Below are positions 1 through 5,941 of a DNA stretch of 6,556 nt, in pieces. This DNA comes from Sphingomonadales bacterium. Lineage in GTDB: Bacteria > Pseudomonadota > Alphaproteobacteria > Sphingomonadales > Sphingomonadaceae. Within the stretch, counting starts at the first letter, position 1. The number at the start of each line of letters is the position of its first letter. The stretch covers positions 1 to 6,556 of the forward strand of contig JAFLDC010000154.1 of NCBI GenBank assembly GCA_017302775.1, in the 5' to 3' direction. The notes beneath the pieces are model-generated. The model did not search any database. It was not told the origin of the DNA and saw only the letters and a program-made list of their open reading frames with translations. Both the position numbers and the translations under genes were made by a program.

Positions 1-719
1 GCGAGAACGTTGGCAAACCAGTCGCCATTGTGCTGGACGGCAAGGTGTTGTCAGCGCCCAACATTCAGGAACCGATCCTGGGCGGCCAGGCCAGAATTTC
101 TGGCAGTTTCACCACTGAAACCGCCAATCAGCTTGCCATCGCTTTGGTGTCGGGCGCGCTGCCGGTTGACCTCAAGGTGGTGGAAGAGCGCTCTGTCGGG
201 CCTGATCTTGGGGCCGATTCGATCCGCAAAGGTGTAATCGCGATGGGCGTGGGAACACTCGCCCTGGGGCTGTTCATCCTGGTCACCTACGGCCGGTTCG
301 GGATCTATGCCAATGCGGCGCTGATCATCAACGCCCTGATGATCCTGGGCATTCTGGCGATGATCGATGGTACACTGACCTTACCCGGTATCGCCGGGTT
401 CGTGCTGACAATCGGTGCAGCGGTTGACGCCAACGTGCTGATTAACGAACGTATCCGCGAAGAGCGGGCGCGAGGGCGAAAAGTGATCCAGGCGGTTGAG
501 CTTGGCTACAGCGAAGCCAGTCGCGCTATTTTTGACGCCAACATCACCAATGTCATCGCCGCGGTCTTGATGTTCCTGATCGGATCCGGACCGGTGCGCG
601 GCTTTGCGATCGTTTTGATGATCGGGATTGGCACCTCGGTGTTCACGGCGGTTTGGCTAACCCGGATGTGGGTGGCCGGCTACCTGCGGCGCAATCGCCC
701 CACCGACATCACGATTTAA
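1..719 (+). CDS. secD: Protein translocase subunit SecD, C-terminal part (5' truncated by window)
   Basis: SecD works with SecF and the SecYEG channel in the inner membrane and uses the proton motive force to help pull exported proteins through. The fragment reads in frame from base 3 and gives 238 residues before TAA. It opens with the end of the periplasmic domain (VLDGKVLSAP, then ILGG..ISG.F, then GALP..L.VVEER.VGP.LGADSI), which is typical SecD sequence. About five hydrophobic membrane segments follow. The family motif LPGIAGFVLTIGAAVDANVL is present; its Asp codon is at 426-428 and corresponds to the conserved membrane Asp linked to proton coupling. NERIREE follows, then a short basic cytoplasmic tail. 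The start and most of the periplasmic domain lie outside the window. secF follows after 13 bp, so the two are almost certainly co-transcribed. The identification is secure. Confidence 0.97.
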   Translation, partial: ENVGKPVAIVLDGKVLSAPNIQEPILGGQARISGSFTTETANQLAIALVSGALPVDLKVVEERSVGPDLGADSIRKGVIAMGVGTLALGLFILVTYGRFGIYANAALIINALMILGILAMIDGTLTLPGIAGFVLTIGAAVDANVLINERIREERARGRKVIQAVELGYSEASRAIFDANITNVIAAVLMFLIGSGPVRGFAIVLMIGIGTSVFTAVWLTRMWVAGYLRRNRPTDITI

Positions 720-724
720 GGGAG
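719..724 (+). promoter_or_regulatory. Ribosome binding site of secF
   Basis: AGGGAG lies 8 nt before the ATG at 733, and its first base is the last base of the secD stop codon. Translation of secF therefore starts right where secD translation ends, which fits a coupled secD-secF unit and supports the chosen start. Confidence 0.6.
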
Positions 725-732
725 CCAGGTCC

Positions 733-1710
733 ATGAAACTCTTGAAGCTCGTTCCCGATAATACCAACATCAGGTTTCTGCGTTGGCGGGTGCCTTTTTA
801 CGTCGTGAGCCTGTTGCTGATGGCGGCTTCGATCACGCTGGTCTTCACCAAGGGGCTCAACTTCGGCGTCGATTTTGAAGGCGGCCAGATGATCCGCGTC
901 ACCTTCACGCAGAGCCCGAATGCTCCCGTGGCGGAAATGCGTGAGCAGGTCAGCAAGCTCGGTTATGGCGAACCGATCATCCAGCAGTTTGGCAAGCCGA
1001 ACGAGGTTTCGATCCGTATGCGTCTGCCCGAAGGGTCTGAGCAGAATACGGCGCTGGCCGATGAAATGGCCAAAAAGATCACCGCAACAATTCAGACGGC
1101 ACACAAGGATGCGCGGATCGACGGGGTCGATTCGGTTTCGGGGAAGGTGTCTGAAGAGCTTGGCCAGCAAGGTGGATTGGCCTTGCTCGCAGCGATGATC
1201 GCGATTTCGATTTACATCTGGATCCGGTTTGAGTGGCAGTTCGGGGTGGGGGCGCTATTTGCCCTGGCGCATGACGTAACCCTGACACTGGGAATGTTCG
1301 CGCTTACCCAGATGGAGTTCGACCTCAACATCGTGGCTGCGATCCTGACACTGATCGGCTATTCGCTCAACGATACGATCGTGGTCTACGACCGCATCCG
1401 CGAGAACATGAAGAAGTATCGGCGTATGCCCATGCCGGAACTGCTTGATCTGTCGGTCAATGAAACCCTTAGCCGTACGATTGTGACGTCACTGTCGGTG
1501 CTGATTACCCTTGTTGCACTGCTGGTGCTTGGTCCGGATGTGATCTTTGGGTTCACCGCGGCCATCACGCTCGGCATATTCGTCGGCACCTACAGTTCGA
1601 TCTACATGTCCGCGCCGATCCTGATCTGGCTGAAGGTCAAGCCTGACAGCTTTGTCCCGAATGAATCCAAGCTCGAACGGCAGGAACGCCTGGCGCGCGA
1701 AGGGGCCTAG
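733..1710 (+). CDS. secF: Protein translocase subunit SecF
   Basis: This is the partner of SecD in the proton-driven accessory complex of the Sec translocase, in the inner membrane. The protein is 325 residues, a normal length for stand-alone SecF. Membrane segment 1 is at about residues 21-39, followed by the signature FGVDFEGG (44-51) and a periplasmic domain up to about residue 145. Five more hydrophobic segments run to about residue 305, ending in a charged cytoplasmic tail. GYSLNDTIVVYDRIREN places Asp at residue 214, and LSRTIVTS places Arg at 248. By position and context these match the conserved Asp and Arg implicated in proton transfer in E. coli SecF (D213, R247; from memory). The ATG at 733 has a Shine-Dalgarno sequence and follows secD closely. 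The last 4 bases overlap the stop of the opposing glycosyltransferase gene, so no terminator fits between them. Confidence 0.98.
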   Translation: MKLLKLVPDNTNIRFLRWRVPFYVVSLLLMAASITLVFTKGLNFGVDFEGGQMIRVTFTQSPNAPVAEMREQVSKLGYGEPIIQQFGKPNEVSIRMRLPEGSEQNTALADEMAKKITATIQTAHKDARIDGVDSVSGKVSEELGQQGGLALLAAMIAISIYIWIRFEWQFGVGALFALAHDVTLTLGMFALTQMEFDLNIVAAILTLIGYSLNDTIVVYDRIRENMKKYRRMPMPELLDLSVNETLSRTIVTSLSVLITLVALLVLGPDVIFGFTAAITLGIFVGTYSSIYMSAPILIWLKVKPDSFVPNESKLERQERLAREGA

Positions 1711-2888
1711 CTGCCTTCGGCAAGCTTTCGCCAGTGAGCAACCAGGGCGGCGGCATTGGCTGTCCAGCTGTAGTCCGCCACGGCGGCACGGACGATTTCG
1801 GGCTCCGGCTTCGCGTCGAGCAAGTCCCGGATTGCGCGGGCAATAGCAGCCCCCTCGCGCGGGACCATCCGGCCCCATGCAGGATCGGTGATCAGCTCCT
1901 GGGCGCCAGGTATGGGTGTGGTGACTACCGGCGTACCGCAGGCCAACGCTTCCACCCAGGCGTTGGCCAGTCCTTCGCTGGAGGAGGGCAGCACGAATAC
2001 ATCGGCGGCGTTCAACAAAATGGGGAGCTCGCCATGGGGGACCGCGCCAAGGAACCGCACCCTGTCGGTTACACCGCTTTGCCGTGCGAGATCGCGCAGC
2101 ATGGCTTCATCTTCGCCTTTTCCTGCCAACAAGAGGACGGCTGTTGGCAGGTCCAGCAAGGCTTCGATCACGTATCGCTGACCTTTGCGTGGGATCAACG
2201 CGCCGACCGTGGCAAGCACGGGAATGTCGCGCGGCAGGTCGTACCGGTCGCGGCACATCTTGCGATCATAAGGCCGGAACAGGTCAGCATCGAGCCCGGT
2301 GCGGTGAATGGTGATCTTGCGCCGGTCCATACCCAGCGCTGCCATATCGTCGGCAAGACCACCCGCCACTGCCAGCAGACCCTGCGCTGCATTCCCGGCG
2401 GCCAGCACCTGCGATGCCGTTGCCGGTTGGCGGCCCCAGTGATGAATGTCCGCGCCGCGCGCTTTGATGCTGACCGGAAGGTGCAGCGCGCGTCCGATCT
2501 CTACCGCGGCAGGGCCATCGGGATAGAAGAATTGAGCGTCGACCACATCAAAGGGCGATGCCGCGTGTAACTTCCGCGCCAGCGGTAGCACAGCGCGTAC
2601 TTCGGCTGCCGCATTGAAGCGCCCACTCATCCCGGGAGTGATCCTGAAGTGCGGGCGCAGTACCGGCACCCCGCTGCGGCTCTCCTCGGTCGCTACATCC
2701 AGTAACGGGCGATAGCGAGAGTGGCGCGAAAGGGGGAATGGCGGGATGCCCAGCGGGTTGATCATTGTCAGGTCGACATCGCCGCGCTTCATCACCGCCT
2801 GCATCTGGCGTTCGACGAAAACGCCGAAATTGGGAGTATGGTTGTTTGGGTACAGCGTGCTGATACTCAGCACTCGCAGCCGGCTCAC
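1707..2888 (-). CDS. Glycosyltransferase family 4 (GT-B fold)
   Basis: A predicted retaining glycosyltransferase of 393 residues that would move a sugar from a nucleotide-sugar donor onto a glycan or lipid acceptor, probably at the cytoplasmic face of the membrane. The N-terminal acceptor domain begins with LSISTLYPN and NFGVFVERQ (residues 7-28), a common GT4 opening. The C-terminal donor domain has HRTGLDADLF (195-204, in place of the usual PNGVD..F), VGALIPRKGQRYVIEAL (228-244), LLAGKGEDE (253-261) and the E-x7-E motif EGLANAWVE, with Glu305 and Glu313 as the expected donor-binding acids. No signal peptide or membrane span is evident. The start is a GTG at 2888-2886 that overlaps the stop of the upstream regulator gene (GTGA). 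Its own Shine-Dalgarno is weak, so translation probably depends on coupling. Donor and acceptor cannot be told from sequence; exopolysaccharide or envelope glycan synthesis is the likely setting. Confidence 0.92.
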   Translation of the reverse strand: MSRLRVLSISTLYPNNHTPNFGVFVERQMQAVMKRGDVDLTMINPLGIPPFPLSRHSRYRPLLDVATEESRSGVPVLRPHFRITPGMSGRFNAAAEVRAVLPLARKLHAASPFDVVDAQFFYPDGPAAVEIGRALHLPVSIKARGADIHHWGRQPATASQVLAAGNAAQGLLAVAGGLADDMAALGMDRRKITIHRTGLDADLFRPYDRKMCRDRYDLPRDIPVLATVGALIPRKGQRYVIEALLDLPTAVLLLAGKGEDEAMLRDLARQSGVTDRVRFLGAVPHGELPILLNAADVFVLPSSSEGLANAWVEALACGTPVVTTPIPGAQELITDPAWGRMVPREGAAIARAIRDLLDAKPEPEIVRAAVADYSWTANAAALVAHWRKLAEGS

Positions 2889-3457
2889 AGCGCTCGCACC
2901 AGCATCTCGGCGGCGGCAATCCAGGCCGGACTCTCGATCACGATCTGACGCTGCCCGGGATCGGGCGGCAGCAGGGCGACACGCTGTTCATCGCGATCGA
3001 TCAGCCGGCCAAATGCAAATCGCCCGCCCGGCCGCGGGACCAGCACGTCGCGATTGAGCAGCCGGCCTGCCGCCTCCGGGCCATGCTGACGCAGCCAGAC
3101 CTGGTCCCCCGCGCGGTACTGGCCGACCGGAACTTCGATCGACAAGGCCAGCAAGGGGGCGTCGCCCTGCAAGGCGGTGGGAAGGATGGCGTCGCGCGGC
3201 ACCGGAAGTGCTTCGGCTCCGTCAGAAGTCAGCCTTGCCAGAAACCGGGGTTGTTCGGCGGCTTCGCTACGAACAAGCAGTTCTGGTTCGACTTCGAGCG
3301 CCGCGGCGATGCGGTTCATCCAGGCCAGCGACAACTGCCGGGTTCCGGTTTCCAATCGCCCGATCGTCTGGGCTGTCGTGGGCGGGGAGCATCGCGCCGC
3401 AACTTCGGCAAGATTGAGCTTTTTGTTGCGGCGAATATCGCGAATCCGATTGATCAT
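2885..3457 (-). CDS. XRE-family HTH regulator with a degenerate S24/LexA-like C-terminal domain
   Basis: A predicted DNA-binding regulator of 190 residues. Residues 3-61 form a Cro/CI-type helix-turn-helix: IRDIRRNKKLNLAEVAARC, then TTAQTIGRLETGTRQLSLAWMNRIAAALEV, matching the usual recognition-helix, 'E.G.R.' and 'L..IA.AL.V' pattern. The C-terminal half (about 100-190) contains YRAGDQVWLR and RFAFGRLI, then a strand-rich end. This resembles the peptidase S24/LexA fold. The usual catalytic Ser (in GDSMEP-like sequence) and Lys (in VKR-like sequence) are not seen; VPVGQ and FGR stand in those places. The domain match is my judgement by eye. The ATG at 3457-3455 is chosen because AAGAGG lies 7 nt upstream and because the HTH begins at once; the frame stays open further upstream, but that stretch is antisense to the divergent gene. 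It shares GTGA with the downstream glycosyltransferase. Confidence 0.85.
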   Translation of the reverse strand: MINRIRDIRRNKKLNLAEVAARCSPPTTAQTIGRLETGTRQLSLAWMNRIAAALEVEPELLVRSEAAEQPRFLARLTSDGAEALPVPRDAILPTALQGDAPLLALSIEVPVGQYRAGDQVWLRQHGPEAAGRLLNRDVLVPRPGGRFAFGRLIDRDEQRVALLPPDPGQRQIVIESPAWIAAAEMLVRAL

Positions 3458-3464
3458 GATGACG

Positions 3465-3470
3465 CCTCTT
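3465..3470 (-). promoter_or_regulatory. Ribosome binding site deciding the regulator start
   Basis: Read on the minus strand this is AAGAGG, 7 nt before the ATG at 3457-3455. It favours this start over longer open-frame alternatives further upstream. Confidence 0.65.
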
Positions 3471-3483
3471 AACCAGATTGGTT
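3471..3483. promoter_or_regulatory. Inverted repeat, candidate operator in the divergent region
   Basis: AACCA-GAT-TGGTT is a perfect 5-bp inverted repeat with a 3-bp centre. It is flanked by AT-rich TTAA on both sides in an otherwise GC-rich window. It directly adjoins the regulator's Shine-Dalgarno and lies about 70 bp upstream of the divergent DUF6456 gene. A short dyad beside an XRE regulator start is a plausible self-repression site, but this is inference; 5-bp arms can arise by chance. No convincing -35/-10 pair could be assigned on either strand of the 96-bp intergenic region 3458-3553. Confidence 0.35.
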
Positions 3484-3542
3484 TTAATGCTTTCCTACAA
3501 CTGGCCCGCTTTGGCAAGTCGGCGACGACTCTTGCAGAGACG

Positions 3543-3548
3543 AAGGAG
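3543..3548 (+). promoter_or_regulatory. Ribosome binding site of the DUF6456 gene
   Basis: AAGGAG lies 5 nt before the ATG at 3554. It is the strongest Shine-Dalgarno sequence seen in the window and fixes this start. Confidence 0.75.
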
Positions 3549-3553
3549 CAGGC

Positions 3554-4027
3554 ATGAAGCGCGAACTGGCAGAGCGGGAATTGACCGATGAAGGACCGGG
3601 CGTCGGGCCAGTACGGAGAGGACGACGCAGTGTTACGGTCAATCTGGCTGAGAATTCCCTGACCTGGCTCCATGCCCGCGGACATCTGACTGACCGACAG
3701 TTCGCTGCGGGTGAATGCCTCCGCCGCGACCATGAACGGGCCCAGTTCGCGCCGGGTACCACGATGCGGTGGGATCCGGTGCGGGTACAAGGCGGACGCA
3801 CGGATTGCGCACTCACCCCTGGCGAGCGCCAGATTGCCGCGCGGCAGCGCTTCAGCGATGCTCTGGGTGCCGCCGGACCGGGGCTATCCGATATCCTGTG
3901 GCGCGTGGTGTGTGCCGGAGAAGGGCTACCTGTCGCGGAACGCGCGCTCGACTGGCCGGCACGTAGCGGCAAACTGGTCCTTCGGCTTGCGTTGGATCGC
4001 GTCGCGGGATTTTACCGGATCGGTTGA
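3554..4027 (+). CDS. DUF6456 domain-containing protein
   Basis: A 157-residue soluble protein of unknown function. After a charged, probably disordered N-terminus (residues 1-32), the DUF6456 core runs to the end. It has NSLTWLHARGHLTDRQFAAG (34-53), ECLRRDHERAQFAPG (54-68), ERQIAARQRFSDALGAAGPGL (91-111) and the family-typical C-terminal block WPARSGKLVLRLALDRVAGFY (134-154). I know this family from alphaproteobacteria, where the domain also occurs at the end of helix-turn-helix proteins, so a DNA-related role is possible but unproven. Here no separate HTH precedes it, so this is the short form. It is divergent from the XRE regulator across 96 bp and could share control with it. The DUF885 gene follows 99 bp later in the same direction. 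The start rests on a strong AAGGAG. Confidence 0.85.
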   Translation: MKRELAERELTDEGPGVGPVRRGRRSVTVNLAENSLTWLHARGHLTDRQFAAGECLRRDHERAQFAPGTTMRWDPVRVQGGRTDCALTPGERQIAARQRFSDALGAAGPGLSDILWRVVCAGEGLPVAERALDWPARSGKLVLRLALDRVAGFYRIG

Positions 4028-4126
4028 AGCCGCTGGTCGAACAGACCGCGCCACTCGTCGAAGGGGGTGTCCATTCCTTGTTTCCAGGTCCAGAGTGCTG
4101 CCTGGATGAATCAGCGGGAGGCGGCA
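4028..4126. other. 99-bp gap between the DUF6456 and DUF885 genes
   Basis: It holds the DUF885 ribosome binding site (GGGAGG, 4116-4121) and two weak dyads: GGTC..GACC near 4036-4046, and CCAGG..CCTGG at about 4084-4105. Neither has a long stem or a T-run, so no terminator is called. No clear promoter was recognised. A short minus-strand open frame that crosses the gap is described under findings. Confidence 0.5.
4116..4121 (+). promoter_or_regulatory. Ribosome binding site deciding the DUF885 start
   Basis: GGGAGG lies 5 nt before the ATG at 4127. Together with the twin-arginine leader that begins at this ATG, it favours 4127 over the in-frame GTG at 4067. Confidence 0.65.
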
Positions 4127-5941
4127 ATGGAACGGCGTGAATTTCTGGCAGCTAGCGGCGCGATGGCGCTCGCCTTGGCGGCGGATCCCACTTTCGCCAA
4201 AGGACCCGCCGCCAAGGGCGACAAAGCGTTGCTCGGTCTTCTGGATGCGATCTTCAACGACGGTATCGCCCATTCTCCGGAGTTTGCGACCGTTTTGGGC
4301 CTCGACAAGGGCAAGCTTGCGGGCTTGCGGTCAAAGCTGACGCCGCCCACTGCCGCTGAGCGGAACGCCGGGCTTGCCCGGAATCGCACGTGGTTGCGCC
4401 GGCTGAATGCCATTCCTGCGGCCAGCCTTGGCTCCACTGGCAAGCGTTATCAGGCGCTGGTTCGCTATCAGTTGGAGGAAAGCATCGTTGCGCCTGGCCG
4501 GTTCGGGATCGATCGGGTGCAGTTCCCTTATCGGATTAACCAGCAGGGCGGTGCCTATTTCGGCACGCCTGACTTTCTCGATTCAAACCATCCGATCGAT
4601 ACTGCGGCCGATGCCGAGGCCTATCTTGCTCGGCTGGCGGCCTTTGCGGTGCAGCTCGATCAGGATAGCGCCAGTCAAAAGGCTGAAGCGGGACGAGGGC
4701 TGCTTGCGCCGGGCTGGTCAATTGATCTTGCGCTTGGCCAGATGCGTAAGCTGCGCGAACCGTCAGCCGGGGACAGCGGGATGGCGCAATCGCTGGCGCG
4801 CCGGACCAAGGCAAAGGGCATATCCGGAGATTGGGGCGCCCGGGCCGCGAAGATCATCGCCGGATCGGTCTACCCCGCTCTTGACCGGCAAATCGCGTTG
4901 ATGACCGCGCTGCGCGGCCAAACAGCAACCGGAGACGGTGCTTGGCGCATCCCTGGCGGGTCCGACATATATGCAGCGGCGCTGGCCCAGGCGACCACGA
5001 CGACGCTGTCGCCGGATGAGGTACACAGAATCGGTCTGGAGCAGGTTGCCGATATCAGTGCGCAGCTTGATATCATCCTGAAGAGCGCGGGACTGAGCCA
5101 AGGCACCGTTGCGGAACGGCTGACCGCGCTAAACAAGCGCCCCGACCAGCTTTATGCCGATACGGACGAGGGCCGCAAGGCGCTGATCGAGAGCCTGAAC
5201 GCCGGAATGGCGGATATGGCCGAACGCTTGCCGCGGGCCTTTGCCGAGGTCCCTAACCAGCCGCTCGAAATTCGCCGTGTGCCGGTTGAAATTCAGGATG
5301 GTGCGTCGAACGGTTACTACAACCTCGCCACGCTCGACGGCAGCCGTCCGGCGATCTACTGGATCAACCTCAAATCCGTCGGTGACTGGCCGAAATACTC
5401 GTTGCCGGCGCTGACCTATCACGAAGGCAACCCGGGACATCACCTCCAGGGGTCCTATGCCCAGCTGTCGGGAGACCTGCCGATGCTGCTGCGGAACAAT
5501 TTCATCTCAAGCTACGGCGAGGGGTGGGCGCTCTACGCGGAGCAGCTGGCGGATGAATTGGGAGCCTACAAGGGAACCGAGCGGGCCGGATATCTGCAAA
5601 GCTTCCTGTTCCGCGCGGCGAGGCTGGTGGTTGATACCGGGATCCACCACAAGCGGTGGACGCGCGAACAGGCGACGGACTACATGGTGGCGACGACCGG
5701 CTTTGCCCGTCCGCGCAGCCAGCGTGAAGTAGAACGTTATTGCGTTCTGATCGGTCAGGCCTGCTCCTACAAGATCGGCCACACCGCCTGGGTTCGCAAC
5801 CGGCAGAAGGCGCAGGCCGCGTTGGGCGACAAGTTCAGCCTTAAGTGGTTTCACGAAGTGCTGAAGGATGGCGTAATGCCACTGTCGATGCTGGAAGCGC
5901 GGATCGACGAACGGATCAAGGAGCGCCTCGCCAAGGGGTGA
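4127..5941 (+). CDS. DUF885 family protein, putative Tat-exported metallopeptidase
   Basis: A 604-residue protein, normal length for DUF885. The N-terminus MERREFLAASGAMALALAAD resembles a twin-arginine signal (R3-R4-x-F-L, then an alanine-rich core), with a plausible cleavage after TFA at residue 24, so a periplasmic location is likely. There is no lipobox Cys. The body is mostly helical. Near the C-terminus is LTYHEGNPGHHLQ, with His432, Glu433, His438 and His439. About 25 residues on is YGEGWALYAEQLADELG, with Glu465 as a possible third ligand. This arrangement recalls HExxH-type zinc peptidases, and family members are often annotated as putative dipeptidyl carboxypeptidases or lipoproteins; activity and substrate are inference. 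The ATG at 4127 is preferred over the upstream in-frame GTG at 4067, which would add 20 residues in front of the leader. Its TGA directly abuts the stop of the convergent ABC-F gene. Confidence 0.92.
   Translation: MERREFLAASGAMALALAADPTFAKGPAAKGDKALLGLLDAIFNDGIAHSPEFATVLGLDKGKLAGLRSKLTPPTAAERNAGLARNRTWLRRLNAIPAASLGSTGKRYQALVRYQLEESIVAPGRFGIDRVQFPYRINQQGGAYFGTPDFLDSNHPIDTAADAEAYLARLAAFAVQLDQDSASQKAEAGRGLLAPGWSIDLALGQMRKLREPSAGDSGMAQSLARRTKAKGISGDWGARAAKIIAGSVYPALDRQIALMTALRGQTATGDGAWRIPGGSDIYAAALAQATTTTLSPDEVHRIGLEQVADISAQLDIILKSAGLSQGTVAERLTALNKRPDQLYADTDEGRKALIESLNAGMADMAERLPRAFAEVPNQPLEIRRVPVEIQDGASNGYYNLATLDGSRPAIYWINLKSVGDWPKYSLPALTYHEGNPGHHLQGSYAQLSGDLPMLLRNNFISSYGEGWALYAEQLADELGAYKGTERAGYLQSFLFRAARLVVDTGIHHKRWTREQATDYMVATTGFARPRSQREVERYCVLIGQACSYKIGHTAWVRNRQKAQAALGDKFSLKWFHEVLKDGVMPLSMLEARIDERIKERLAKG

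Noticed and set aside
1734..2570. A 278-codon plus-strand open frame
   Set aside because: It lies wholly antisense to the glycosyltransferase, which has full GT4 motifs. Its translation is low-complexity, shows no recognisable domain, and reflects GC-rich codon bias.
3458..3790. An upstream extension of the XRE regulator giving 301 residues
   Set aside because: The extra 111 codons run through the divergent control region and antisense to the DUF6456 gene. The HTH starts right after the ATG at 3457, which has its own AAGAGG.
4036..4105. Possible terminator hairpins after the DUF6456 gene
   Set aside because: Stems of only 4-5 bp, one with a 12-nt loop, and no T-run.
4067..4126. An upstream GTG start for the DUF885 gene
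   Set aside because: It would place 20 residues before the twin-arginine leader. The ATG at 4127 has GGGAGG 5 nt upstream and begins the leader directly.
3926..4443. Minus-strand open frames of about 110 codons antisense to the start of the DUF885 gene
   Set aside because: Arg/Ser/Pro-rich translations without motifs, opposite a well-supported gene.
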